A DNA stretch of 64,000 nucleotides, taken from positions 4,260,918-4,324,917 of the forward strand of contig CAJINV010000005.1 in the NCBI GenBank assembly GCA_905178155.1. The letters run 5' to 3'. A model generated the notes under the pieces. That model was not told the DNA's origin and ran no database searches. It was given only the letters and a program-made list of their open reading frames with translations. Positions 1-10,609 of the stretch are shown here, in pieces. A program made the position numbers and the translations under genes. The stretch comes from Amoebophrya sp. A120 (taxonomy: Eukaryota; Sar; Dinophyceae; Syndiniales; Amoebophryaceae). The stretch's first letter is position 1, and each line of letters begins with the position of its first letter.

Positions 1-56
1 AGCTTCTCCACCTCCATTCCTTGGAAGTCCCTGAACGCCTTCGGATATCCAAGAGA
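1..56 (-). CDS. possible partial exon at window edge
   Basis: Read on the minus strand, the first ~55 bases stay open and give a peptide resembling YPKAFRDFQGMEVEK. It would continue outside the window. No family is recognised and no splice site can be confirmed, so this is only a possible exon of the next gene in the co-directional array. Confidence 0.2.
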
Positions 57-338
57 GAGAGATAGTGCGCTAGTGTTGTCAAAAAAATCTGTAGTCGTGC
101 TAATATCTTCGCCGACGATGTTAAAAAAGCCTTCCGCTTTCTTGCACCCGGCCCCGGCGTCACGCCGAACTCCATGCTTTCTGTGTTCCTCTTACCTAGA
201 AGGTGCTTATTTCATAGTTAGATACATGCGTGCCATACGTCTACGTGCACGAGCTTTGACGTCGTAGCCCGCATGAGAAAGAATAAGAACCTTTTTGACT
301 GCATGATGCGGATACTACCGCACTAAGACACTCTACTT

Positions 339-693
339 CTACTTCTTCTTGGATATCGAAGTCAGGTCAGATACCGGCACGGAAGATCCGGAACTGCCCA
401 TCCCCGGGGACAGACTAGTCATAGCGTAGGACTCGAGCAGACTCATCCCCTGCAGCCCGCGCCCCCGGGCGTCCGCAACAAACGCAGCGAAGGACTCTGG
501 AGAAAGTGATGTGGTGAAACACTCCGGGTGGTGGCTCAGGAGCGCCTGTGTCAGGTCCCCGACGGTCACACAGGGTACCTCAGCCAGCGTGGTCGACCCA
601 TCTACGGCCGCCTCGTATCGTACGGAAAAATGTTCCTCATCCCTGCTTGGTACGTACCTAGAGAAATCATAGCACAGCTTTCTAGATGAAGAC
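339..693 (-). CDS. unknown protein, 3' terminal exon
   Basis: An open reading frame of about 117 codons ends at a TAA stop at 339. It begins just after a cccag acceptor-like sequence near 694; an in-frame TGA lies directly upstream of that acceptor, so the exon must start there. The product is soluble, with a C-terminus rich in Ser and Gly that ends in Lys residues. It includes the stretch LTQALLSHHPECFTTSLSPE. I do not recognise the family. Upstream exons would lie in the repeat-rich DNA to the right but none could be identified. Confidence 0.4.
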
Positions 694-830
694 TGGGGTC
701 AGTGAGAAGAGCCTCTCGCTCTTCGTGTCTCTTGTAGAAGTGCTACTGCATCATGAATATATATAGACGCGGAATCGACGGAAATTGCCCGAAAGCACTG
801 AAATCGTGAAGCACTTTATCACTCCCCGCG

Positions 831-1019
831 TACCCTTACCCGAAACCACTCCAGCGATACCCTTACCCGAAACCACTCCAGCGATACCCTTACCCGAAAC
901 CACTCCAGCGATACCCTTACCCGAAACCACTCCCGCGATACCCTTACCCGAAACCACTCCCGCGATACCCTTACCCGAAACCACTCCAGCGATACCCTTA
1001 CCCGAAACCACTCCACCGG
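831..1019. repeat. 27-bp minisatellite, 7 copies
   Basis: Seven head-to-tail copies of a 27-bp unit (tacccttacccgaaaccact + ccagcga) with A/C variation at one site. Because 27 is a multiple of three, all frames stay open on both strands and give spurious repetitive peptides. I see no splice or start context that would make it coding. Confidence 0.95.
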
Positions 1020-1700
1020 TTTCCCGGTTTCCCGGCTTCCCGGTTTCCCGGTCTGTCTCCCGGTCTGTCTCCCGGTCTGTCTCCCGGTCTGTCTCCCGGC
1101 TGCCCGGTTTCTCGGGCTTTCAGTCTTCCAGCTTCCCAGCTTCCCAGCCTCCTAGGCTCCCAGTCTCTCAGCTTTTCTGTCTCCCACCCTCCCAGTCTTC
1201 AAGCGTCTCACCGCGTCGCGTGGCTTTCAAACTGTTCGCAGATAGAGAAAGAGGCCCCACAACAGACACGCGAAAACACGGAAGAAAATGGGCGCCCCTA
1301 CTCGTGTGAGCCCCCGGCCTCTCCCCGTTCCCCACCCAATCTTTTTAGCTATTCAGCTGCAGGCGTCGCCACAGCCATCCCCGGCGCCCGGGTTCTTTCC
1401 TCATTTTCCCTGTTGTCCGATTTTTTTGCCCTGGTCTTCCCCGGCTGCCCAGTCTTTTTAGCTATCCGACTGCATTCGTCACCACATCCCTTCCCGCCCC
1501 CCCCGTCCCGCTGGCACTCTTCCAGCCCCGCAGGTGCCAGCTTCCCGGTCTCCCGGCCTCCCAGTTTCCCAGTCTCCGACCCCCTAGCCCCCCAGTCTGC
1601 CAGTTTCCCAGACTCCCAGCGCCCCAGACTCCCAATCCCCGAGCCGCCCACTCTCCCACTCTCCTCGTCTCGCCGTCTCCTCGTCTCTTCCCGTTTCTCC
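1020..1700. repeat. C-rich low-complexity tract with 12-bp tandem array
   Basis: At 1048-1100 there are about four tandem copies of cccggtctgtct. The rest is a loose array of ccag/cccag/tctcccag words. Strong C over G asymmetry runs over more than 600 bases. Open frames here are composition artefacts. No gene is seen. Confidence 0.8.
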
Positions 1701-1801
1701 CAGTGTCGAACTGTTCGCACATAGAGAAAGAGGTCCCGCAACAGACACAAGAAAACACGGAAGCAAATGGATGCCGGAATCTGTTCGCACATAGAGAGGG
1801 A
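1228..1801. repeat. interspersed ~65-bp direct repeat, 2 full and 1 partial copy
   Basis: A ~65-bp block starting ctgttcgca and containing atagagaaagagg, aacagacac and gaaaacacggaag occurs near 1230-1292 and 1709-1771. A partial copy is at about 1782-1800. A second shared word (tttttagctat + c-rich) follows at 1347 and 1457. The region looks like a decayed segmental tandem duplication. Confidence 0.7.
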
Positions 1802-2640
1802 GGCGGCGCGAACGCCCTCCCGTTCTTTCTAGGCAAAAGCTTCAACAAAGCTCCCCAGAAAGTTCCGCCGCGGAAAATATGACGCGCGCCATCATGATCA
1901 TCAAACGGACAAAGTTCTCCAAATAAACGCACGAGCCAAGACCCACAAAACGGCCCACACCTTTAGAGAAATAAGATCGACAAACAACGACCCGCCAAGC
2001 TCAACAGCGTTCCAGATCAGGTCCAAAATTACCCGCCAGAGCTCCCTCCAAGAATATATCTGGCCAAGAACAGAGCGGCCGCGCCTCGAATGTCATCAAC
2101 ACACCCAGGACCCCACTGGCTAGCTAAAACAGGCACCAGGTCGCAGACTGACCCCCCCGCGTCGCTTCGTTTGCAAGTCGCATGGTTTTAGGATATAGCG
2201 CGCGCGCGTTTTATATAATACCCCACTCCTCTCACCCTGCAAACAGTTTGCCGCCCTCTTTGCAACGTAGTAAACATGCCTGCCTCTTTGCAACGTAGTA
2301 AACACCCGCTTGCCCCCCCTGTACCCTTTTCCCCCGTCCTCCCCTTCTAGTTCTGCTTTTTTCCCCCCGGTGCTCTCGATTTCACCTCAGGGTGCAGATT
2401 CCTTCCCCCTGGCTAGTATCTATTTACTTTCCACACATTATGCGCCAATAGGTGTGGACGAGTATCTCCTGTTGTTCACGCGCTTTACATACTCACGCGC
2501 TTGCTGTTCACGAGCTTTACTTTACTACTTCCACCAACAGCTCAGCACAAACACAACATACTTTAATGTCAGTTTCTTTACGAACACACCGGTACATAAC
2601 ATACACATTTATTCGTGATCATCCTAGAAGGTACTTACAT
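1802..2640. other. non-coding stretch with a short direct repeat
   Basis: No convincing exon was found. The only clear structure is a 23-bp direct repeat, cctctttgcaacgtagtaaa plus ca, at about 2257 and 2282. It is followed by pyrimidine-rich sequence. This is the downstream flank of the minus-strand gene that ends at 2640. Confidence 0.5.
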
Positions 2641-3477
2641 TAACTAAGTGGTAGCACGGGATCGAGGTTTCGACGCGGTTTTGTTCCATGCCATACTTTT
2701 TCCTGCGGCGTGAGCGCCCGGTCTTGAATCGGAACCGGACCGCCTGTGTTACTGGCTAGATCCGCTGGATTCGCGGTGATCTGCTTTGCCAGCTGGGTCG
2801 CCATTCCTGGCCGGAAGCCAGCAGCGAGGAGTGCGTGTTCCGTCTCCCTCTGCTTCACCGCCGCGGCTGGCGCAGCCGACATAACTTCATATTCACTAAC
2901 GGCTTCCTCGTCCGCTTGAGGACGTGTCGGCTCTTCCAGTTGTGTGCGCGACGGTGGACCGCTGCGCTCCCCCTCGCCCAATGGGGCCGCTTTCATGTCA
3001 GTGTCCTTCTTCTTTCCCTCTGCGGCTCGTGCCAGCGAGGGGGCCGTCGGTGGTGGACCACGACTAGCATCGTTGACGACTTTCCTCTCTACAACCGGGT
3101 CAGAACGAGGACTCGGCGTCCACATGCCCAGCGTGGCGACGCGGCCGAGCGCGGTGAGAAATCGCTGCGTCGCAGCTCCTCCCGTCGGCCCCGCGGCGCC
3201 GCCTTCCGCGACGGCGCGCGTGAGCAGTAGGGGGGACCGCTTCTGGTGGGCGGGCGGCCCTTCGCCCTGGTTGGTAGTCGCCGCCAGTAAGCTCTGCTTC
3301 TCCGGCCGCGAAAGACTCTTCTTGTCGCGGAAGGCCTTCGCGAATACCCTCACCGTCGCCGCGGTTTCGGGAGTGCCGAACAGTGGGGCTGCTGTGAGAA
3401 CTCCATGATTCCACCGAACGTTCTTCCGCTATCAAACGGAAAAGCAACAGTGCCCCAACCAGTCGAACCCAATACAT
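2640..3477 (-). CDS. unknown secreted or anchored protein with a GF-repeat motif
   Basis: Two overlapping frames are needed. The 5' part begins at an ATG at 3477 and encodes a hydrophobic N-terminus (MYWVRLVGALLLFRLIAEE) like a signal peptide or anchor. The main part runs in another frame from about 3390 to a TAA at 2640. A very short intron near 3393-3420 (gttcgg...tcacag, 28 nt) would join them in phase, but this is inference. The body is low-complexity, rich in Pro, Ala, Arg and Glu. Near the C-terminus is ALLAAGFRPGMATQLAKQI followed by TANPADLAS. This resembles repeats in the adjacent gene at 3607-5169, so the two may be tandem paralogues. Function unknown. Confidence 0.5.
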
Positions 3478-3606
3478 GTGCTGAAAAAGTTCGCTCGCCT
3501 CCTGCTCTATTAGTCTACTTCTTAAGACTTCTAGCTACAACAACATCTCCTTCTTCCTAAGGACTTCTTGCAAGGAGGGAAAATGGTTCTTATCTTGAAC
3601 AAACTT

Positions 3607-5169
3607 CTAGGTGCGCAGCAGTGCAGCTTTCACAAGAAGATCCTGCGGGATGATCCGCAACAAGATCGACATACGTATCCTTGCGATGAAAAGAGGCATC
3701 TTCTTCTTCATGCAAGCCGATATTAAATAGATATTTTTAAGTACGACAATTTTTGAGAAGCTTCGTCTCTTCTCGGGGCGCTGCGCTTTTCGTTTTGGTA
3801 TCCGCTTCTTCGCTTTCAGAAGCGTTTTCTGGAAGGCGTATACCGGTTGGGCTCGCTCGGCTGCGCCCAGTGCCTCTTCGCCCAACGGGACGGCGCCCGC
3901 CTGCAGATCTACGAACAGCGTGTTGCAGAGAAACTGGTCCCGGGCCGTATGCAGGTGCAGGCTCTCCACCTCCCCGCGCTCGGCACTGAAGGTCTTCTGC
4001 AGGAAGCCGGAGGTGAGCAGCGCCTTCTCGATCCCCTCATCCTGATTCTGCGGACTGGGGCCCCGCAGCCGCCGCGTCTCCGCTTGCAGCCGCCGATGCA
4101 CGGCCGGAGCGAGCGTCGTCGCCCCCTTCGGTGTGAAACCGGACTCGCAGAGGGCGTCCTCCACGTCCTCGACCGTGAACTGCAGCAGCGGCCCGGCCTC
4201 CAGCTTGGTCCTGGCCGTGTCCGCGCGACGGCGCGCCTTCACTTGGCGCAAAAACCCACGTAAAGCGGCCACCGTGGCCGAGGCGTCGGCAGTGGAACTC
4301 GTCGAGCCGTCACTATTTACAAAAAACCCTAAGCTCTTCAGCGCCACCAAGTCCTCCTCGTGCCCGTCCTTCCTGTGGCTTCGGAAGCTGCATTCGCGGG
4401 GGTGCAGCAGCAGCTCCTCGCCCGCGACACCGGGGTCCACCACCTGTGCGGCCAGGTCCCGTGCGTAATTCTTGGAGAGGTGAAACTCGTCGTGAAGCAC
4501 CCGCTCGGTACTAGTCCGCACGCGGTCGAGCAGCTGTGCCCGCAGGGTGCCCACCCTCCCGTCCGGGGTCAGCCCCGCTTTCAGCAGCAGGGCCCTCTCG
4601 TCCTGCTGCTCTCGTCCGTCGGATCCAGCTCCCTGGCTATAATCGGGGCCGGCTGCGGGCTGCACCAGAGCCGCACTGTCCGTCTCATACGGATTCGTGG
4701 CCTGCCGCGCCATCGCCTTGGCGTACGCGGCGGAGAAGCCGTTGCTCCGCAGCGCCTCCTCGACTTCGTCTGCCCGAAGCAGGCGGGCCACCGCTTCGCC
4801 CAGGAGGACGTCGGCGGAGTCCTCCTGTTCCCCTGACCGAGGGGTTGGCGGCGCGAACAGAGGCGGACTGGCGGGCTCCATGATGCACGAGGCGGCGACG
4901 CAGCAGAGTACACCCGCGGCGAGCAAAGTGACCAGCACGATCCAGACCACGGCACCGCAGCACCCCGCGGCGCCATCGTTCCCCGTAATAGGGGGCTCGG
5001 GAGTCGAAGATCCGGGGGTCGGTGGGCTCTGAATAAGTCCGAACGTCGTTTTGTTCTCCTTCTCCAGTCGCTCTATATACTTTCGCCTGTCGAACGCTGA
5101 CCGCAAAACCGGGCGTTCCCGGACGAGATTCCCGCCGCCACCCAGGGGAGGCACCGTGGAAGTCGACAT
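3607..5169 (-). CDS. unknown single-pass membrane protein with 4-5 degenerate GF repeats
   Basis: A long single-exon frame; the first ATG in frame is at 5169. N-terminal ~70 residues are Ser/Thr/Pro-rich. A strong membrane segment with flanking Cys (CCGAVVWIVLVTLLAAGVLC) then lies near residues 70-95. The rest is soluble, with recurring units of the form E/D-x-x-x-x-AL-x-x-x-GF followed by a helix: ALRSNGFSAAYAKAMARQAT, VLHDEFHLSKNYARDLAAQV, ALCESGFTPKGATTLAPAV and ALLTSGFLQKTFSAERGEV. By eye the units faintly resemble UBA-like three-helix motifs (L-x-x-x-GF), but this is unproven. The last ~70 codons are basic and hydrophobic and may be read-through into an intron. The neighbour on the left shares the motif. 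Confidence 0.6.
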   Translation of the reverse strand: MSTSTVPPLGGGGNLVRERPVLRSAFDRRKYIERLEKENKTTFGLIQSPPTPGSSTPEPPITGNDGAAGCCGAVVWIVLVTLLAAGVLCCVAASCIMEPASPPLFAPPTPRSGEQEDSADVLLGEAVARLLRADEVEEALRSNGFSAAYAKAMARQATNPYETDSAALVQPAAGPDYSQGAGSDGREQQDERALLLKAGLTPDGRVGTLRAQLLDRVRTSTERVLHDEFHLSKNYARDLAAQVVDPGVAGEELLLHPRECSFRSHRKDGHEEDLVALKSLGFFVNSDGSTSSTADASATVAALRGFLRQVKARRRADTARTKLEAGPLLQFTVEDVEDALCESGFTPKGATTLAPAVHRRLQAETRRLRGPSPQNQDEGIEKALLTSGFLQKTFSAERGEVESLHLHTARDQFLCNTLFVDLQAGAVPLGEEALGAAERAQPVYAFQKTLLKAKKRIPKRKAQRPEKRRSFSKIVVLKNIYLISACMKKKMPLFIARIRMSILLRIIPQDLLVKAALLRT

Positions 5170-5516
5170 AGGTGTTGATGTTGACGAGGCGGCTGTTATT
5201 GCATGTAATTCTCTTTCTCCCCCCACGCGCAAACAGACTTGTATACTTTTACTTTGTGGTACGCGCAGACGGCCGTGAGTAAAGCTCAGTAGACTCCGGT
5301 TGGAATCAATCCTTTTAGTTTTTTTTTCTAATCAAATTAATTGCTTGACCTTCAGCAATGAATTGTCGCATCTTCACTCTGAAGCAATTGCTGTATAATG
5401 AGCTTGCCTAGTGCGACTCCACTACTTTCACGATGTGACGACTTCACTACTTTCATTCTCGTCGTCCATGCATATATTCCAACTTGATCGCTTGTTGCCT
5501 TTGGCTGTTCCGTGAT
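5170..5516. other. intergenic, nothing recognised
   Basis: Spacer between the vWA gene and the GF-repeat gene. It contains AT-rich sequence and a run of T, with no supported exon or element. Confidence 0.5.
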
Positions 5517-8500
5517 TCATGCAAAAATCGTCGTCGGAGCGCGTCTACCCACTTTACTACTGTCTGCAGCGACGAACCCAGAGAAAATTGAAATGAGGAG
5601 CGCATTCCGTGTGCCCGTGGGGAAAGAATTAAAACCACTAAATTTTCGTTGGATATGAGACGTGGACGACGTTCCTGCTTCCGTAGCGGCCACAGTGCTG
5701 GTCGCGATCGTGCTCCTGGAAGTTGTACTTATGGCCGACGTTGTCACTGCTTCCACTTCCACAAGCTTCTGGGGTGCCCGCGTCGGCAGCACTGTGGTCG
5801 GAAGGACTGTGGTGGAAGTCATAGCTCTTGTCGTGTTCGGACGCAACATGGCCGTTGCAGTACTGGTCATGGAGGTGGACGTCGACGACGTCGCTGCAGA
5901 AGTTGTCCCATCTCTGACCGTAGTCAACCTCGTACTACTTTGCGCGCTCGTTGTCGTGCTGCGACGAGTGGTAGACCTAGTAGTTGTGGTGCTGGTTCTA
6001 GAAGCAGTGGTAGAAGTTATTGTGGACGTAGTTGTCGGGGTGGAACTTGTGGAAGTCGTGGGGGTTGTCGTGGTAGAACTTGTTACCAAGGTAGCCGCCG
6101 TAAAAGAGGTTGTGGGGGAGGGTGTGGGAGGGGTCAGAGGGGTTGTCGACGTAGTGGCTCCTGTTGTAGAAGTTGTAATTATCCGATTTCTCGTCCTGGG
6201 CGTTGTCGCGAGCGTCGTGGTCGTGGTGGTCGATCGGGTGGTCCGCGATGCGGTCGTGGTCCCACGGGGGGTGGTTGTTCCCGTTGTTGTGCTAGTCGTG
6301 CGCGAGGTAGTCGTGGTTGTGGTGCTCGTGGTTGCTCTGGTTGTGCTCGAAGTTGTGCTGGTGGACGTCCTCATACTTTCTACCGGGGGCAGCGTTGTTG
6401 TGGTCGTCATCGTGACCTCGCAAAATTCGTCGTCATCCAGCACGTCTCCAAAAGTCCTGTTCTGCGCAGTTGCCGAATCCCCCGCGAAGAGAAAGTGCCT
6501 GGGCTCCGGCACGCCATCGCTCAACCAGTAGTCCGGCTGGCCGCGGTAGCGAAAAATGTCTTGACCCAGCGGGGTCTTCTCCAAGGGCCGACGGTAGACG
6601 CCGTGGTCGTCCTGGGGCATACCGTCCAGGTCCACGTGAAGCCGAAATTGGTCGAACGACCGCTCCAAATTGGCATACAGGTTGTCTCGAAATCGCCCCG
6701 GGTCACACCGCTCCTGCCGGGTGCCGTACGCCGGACAACGGCTCTTTTTATACTGCTCGGCGGTACTACTTGTACTAGTGTGCTCCGACGTTCTTGCTCG
6801 TTCTGAAGATGCTGCGCTTGGCTGCGTGTTGAGCCGACGGTGTACGAGCTGCGCACGAAAATCCGGCAAACAGCGAATCTGTGCGAAGCTGCTACCCGTA
6901 GCCGCACTAGCGTCCGCGCACAGGACGCCTGCGGGGCCGCCGCCGTTGCCCACCTCGACCCGGACGCAGGCCGTGAGCCGCTCCTGGCGCGTGAAGGGAT
7001 CCCGAAACCGCGTCCACACGACAACCGGCGGCGCGGCGGACGTGCTGCCCTGCGTCGTCCCGTCGGGCGCTGGGGAAGTAGCCGTGCGGGTGCGCAGTAG
7101 AACTCCACCGCCCGCGGGTGCAGATCCAGATTCTGGCGGCAGGAAGTTCGTAGCTCCATCCGGGCGCGGCAAACTCCGCCAGTACTGCGAGATGGCTTCC
7201 GTGATAGCGTCCTCGTCCTCGGCGCCGAGCCGCGTGACGTGTCCCCCGTGCATGCGCGCGACGCGCTCGAAGAACGGCTGGTGCTGCGCCCAAAGCTGCT
7301 GGTCCCGCTTGCTGGCGGACGGGAGAATCACGTACACGGACAGCGACACGCCAAACCGGGGCGCGAACAGCCGCTGGAAGAGCTGGAGCCGGCTCTCCTC
7401 GCGGTCGGGGTCGTCGGTGGCGTAGGTGTCCGCGGCGTCCGTGATCAGCAGCACCTGGGCGCTGCAGAACTCGGGCACGGCGAGGCACTCGGTTGGCGGC
7501 GGCGGCTGCGCAGGGCGGAGCGGCACCGCGGAGGCGACCACCTGCTGCAAGCGGTGCGGCTTGTCATACTCCGCCCGCAACGGCGCCGGCAGCACCCCCA
7601 CGGTGGCCACCAGCATCGCCAGCCCGACCGCCCACTCCGGCTCCGTGTGCCCGTCGGGCTCGATCGCTTCCAAAAACCGCTTGGCCCGGGCAATCTTGAA
7701 CCGGGTGGCCACGGTCAACTCGAACGAGGAGAAAAGCACGGCGTTGTTCCAGACCACCAGACAGAACCGGTCCACGTGCACGTGCAAGCCGTCCAGCACG
7801 TTGTACACCGCCCGCTTGGCCGCCCGCCAGCGGTGGTCCTCAACCATCGAGTACGAGATGTCTAATCCAGTGCAAATATCCCTGGATGTCTGGAAGAATC
7901 CATGCCAGATTTGTCTCATGCATCTCGCGGACGCGCACATTGACATTGACATTGTCATTGTCTGAAATTAATAATAAACACAGACGGAATGATCAGAAGC
8001 ACCATTGATTTCTTTGCGAGACCTTCTTGAACCGTATCCCGCTTGAAAAGTTTCCGTCTCTTGCATAAACAAGAAGTGGGCAAGAATTTCTTGGGCTTCG
8101 TTTTTTTGTGTTTGTGATTGTGATTGAGACTTTGCATGACAAGCTGTATGTGTATCCTTCCAGAGGGCCCAGCCAACATATTAATTTACAAAGCATATGT
8201 CCAGGGCGATCACCACATTCTTCGGCTGGTTCTGCATCTGCGTGTTCACGTACCACGCAGCGTTGCGAAAGTCCAGCGCAGCGGACTGAAGGGCCCCCAC
8301 CGCGTCCACCGCGTCCCCGTCGGACGCGACGCGCGAAAGTGCACGCGCTGAAGTGGCTTCGGCTTTTCCCTTCGAGTCGTAGATTTTTAAGGCGGAAGTC
8401 CGAGCACTTCTCCTTGTACTGGAGGCAGATAAAAATGAACCCACGGGCGGGCTCCCTCGTGCAGCACTGCTCCGACGAGTCGTACCACCAGCAGAAGTCC

Positions 8501-9794
8501 TTGCCGTCCTACTAGATGTTGATGAAAAGCTTGTATTAACATTTGGCGTTGTAGTGAAAATAGTTCTACTGTCATCGCCTCGTTGGTCATCTCCAACGTA
8601 GTCATGATTCCGCCGGTCCTGTGTGCCTACGGACAACCCTTGCGTTTCGATCAAGGACGAAAAGTCAGCTTGGTCGTCCCCGCTATCATCTTGGACCTCG
8701 GGCGCTTTTGCTGCAGCCACCGTGGGAAATTGGACGTGTGTGCCAGTCCGCTCCAAGGTAAAGCTCACAAAGGCAACGTACTCCTTTCCCAGCGTGCCCA
8801 AATTTCTCCACCAGTAGTCGTGCTCTTCCACAAAAAGCTTTTGGACTTCGCGCACTACGCACGCCTCGCTTTGGCTCTCCCGCCGGGCCACATCCTTCGG
8901 AAGCGAGGACGCGGCTTGCACGAGAGCACCCGTGGGCGGCGACGTGTGGGAACCCCTGAAAACGGCAGACTTGGTGAAGCTCACCTGGGTGTCGCTCCAC
9001 TCGCGGACCCCGGGGCGGCAGCGCGCACCACCGCGACAGGCGCCGTCAACGGTGTCAAACTCCACGGGGGAGGAACCACAATCTGCGTTTAATTCATCGA
9101 GAGGGAACGCTTCCACTTTCTCCCGTAAGGCACGCACGTAGTCTTCGGTCGCGTCGAACACCGCGGCTGCGGTCTCATAGATGGAAACCCGCTCTACTTC
9201 CGTCCGAGACAACTTTTTGTGATGTTCCTCGGTGCTCTGTGCGGTCGTTGATAGGAGAAAACTCACATCTTCCCCGGCTCGTCCTGGAGTAGATCTCTTC
9301 TGCTCGGAAACCGCTGCTTCGGTGGCACTCAACTCGTCCAAGATGACCGGGTGCCCCGAGCTCGGTGCGGGAGTGCCAACGACAGTGTCGATGTTGCTCC
9401 GGGCGCTTGTTTTCCGCCGCAAAGACAGCAACGGCGCTTGGAGCCGAGGCCTATCGAAGTGAGATGATGTAACCGGCGAAATGCTTGCTGCACTTGAGGC
9501 GCGGCCACTGGTTCCAACAAAATCGCCTGCCTCAGGCGTACCAGTGGACTCGACGGGCGCAGCGCGTTCCCCTATTGGCACCCCCGTCGCATGCTCGGAG
9601 CCGACCTCTCTGGTGGCTTCATTTGAGGGGAAAAATTGCGGGCCGTCTACGGTCCGCACCCGTTTCCGCCGGCCGCGGAGACCCGTGCCGGTCTTCAGCA
9701 GCGCCTGCGTCGCAACCGCGTTGGTGTTCGGCGACCCGCTGCAGAGAATGAGCACCTGTAGACTGGCAAAGCGTTGGAGTAGGCAGAGCAACAT
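5517..9794 (-). CDS. voltage-gated calcium channel alpha2/delta-like vWA protein with mucin-like tail
   Basis: Two exons, 9794-8197 and 7857-5517, joined across an introner. Together they are 3939 nt, exactly 1313 codons including the stop. The start ATG at 9794 opens a hydrophobic signal-like N-terminus (MLLCLLQRFASLQVLILCSG). Around residue 510 the alpha2/delta-type lead-in DFRNAAWYVNTQ...NVVIALDISYSM enters a vWA domain. Its MIDAS motif D-x-S-x-S is complete (DISYS), followed by a later LLITDA strand. After the vWA domain comes a Cys-containing region, then more than 200 residues of almost pure Thr/Ser, expected to be heavily O-glycosylated. The family sits at the cell surface and tunes calcium channels or adhesion. 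The tail is hydrophobic only over a few residues, so an anchor (possibly GPI) is uncertain. Antisense frames over the Thr tract are shadows. Confidence 0.8.
7863..8196. mobile_element. introner, family A (degenerate), in vWA gene
   Basis: Insertion flanked by the 5-bp TSD ATGTC (7858-7862 and 8197-8201). Ends are decayed family A TIRs: tgcaaatatcc...tctggaag at left, cttccag...ttaca at right. Removal with one TSD rebuilds the MIDAS codons GAC ATC TCG TAC TCG. Confidence 0.85.
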
Positions 9795-10495
9795 CTGTAA
9801 CGTTGTGTACAGACGCGCACGATACTTTTTATTCAGGATTATTGCGGTCGTCGTGGCAAAGATGGTGCTGGTGTACTCAGAATGCTCCGAAAGCTACTTT
9901 GCCCGTTCTTTGAGCAGAAGTAGTGCAGTAGCTAGTAAGAACCTTTAGGAGGCAGGAGCAGCGCACCAAAACAATAGTTGGCGAAGTTTCTTCCTCCCGA
10001 TTGCAGCACCTTGTTCGTTTATTTTCTACGTCCTTCCGAGAAATCCTGGCTACAAAGTTGGTACTCGTTTGCCAAACTCATTTTCCAAACCGAAATAAAG
10101 TCCGTGATTTACAGTAGTACGCAAAATGTGCTGCAAACTCCTACTTGTAACTACAAGAATGTATCCGTACCCCAACAAAAAGTGGGAGACATGCAACAAT
10201 ACGCATAGAAAAGCAAGGGTCCGTAGGGTAACGTGAAAGAAAAGTAAGGGGCCGCTGACCTTGAAACTCCGAAGCTAATTATCTATGGGCATTTGTTTGT
10301 AGTGTACTTTTTCTGATTTTTGTGCACAAGGAAGACCCGTCAATGGCCATCTTGTTTCTTGCTCATGAAAGAAACTCAAAAACCAAATAGAACGAGGGGC
10401 GGCAGATGACGTAACTATGCCAAAGTTGAAGACGCATTAGTGCTCGCAGGCGCAAGGTGGACGCAACTACAATCCTAGCAGGGCCATTGTTTGGG

Positions 10496-10609
10496 TCAAC
10501 TACAACAGGAACCGTCGTGTACCACAGGAGAACGAGAAGGAACGAATTGAAATTGCTGCAGCAGAACCACGAGGACGACGAGAGACTTGGTCAATGAAGT
10601 GGGATTCAT
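10496..10609 (-). CDS. possible first exon with signal peptide, 37 aa
   Basis: An ATG at 10609 opens a short frame MNPTSLTKSLVVLVVLLQQF... that reads like a classical signal peptide, ending at a stop at 10496. It could be the first exon of a secreted protein or chance. No downstream partner exon was found. Confidence 0.2.
   Translation of the reverse strand: MNPTSLTKSLVVLVVLLQQFQFVPSRSPVVHDGSCCS

Noticed and set aside
785-1309. Long plus-strand frame encoding a Pro/Thr-rich repeat protein, and repetitive frames opposite it
   Set aside because: They are all produced by the 27-bp and C-rich tandem repeats. Frames are open on both strands at once and no splice or start context supports coding.
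5649-6806. Large plus-strand frames rich in Arg/Cys/Gly or Val opposite the vWA gene
   Set aside because: Antisense of the Thr/Ser tract of the minus-strand gene; composition shadow only.
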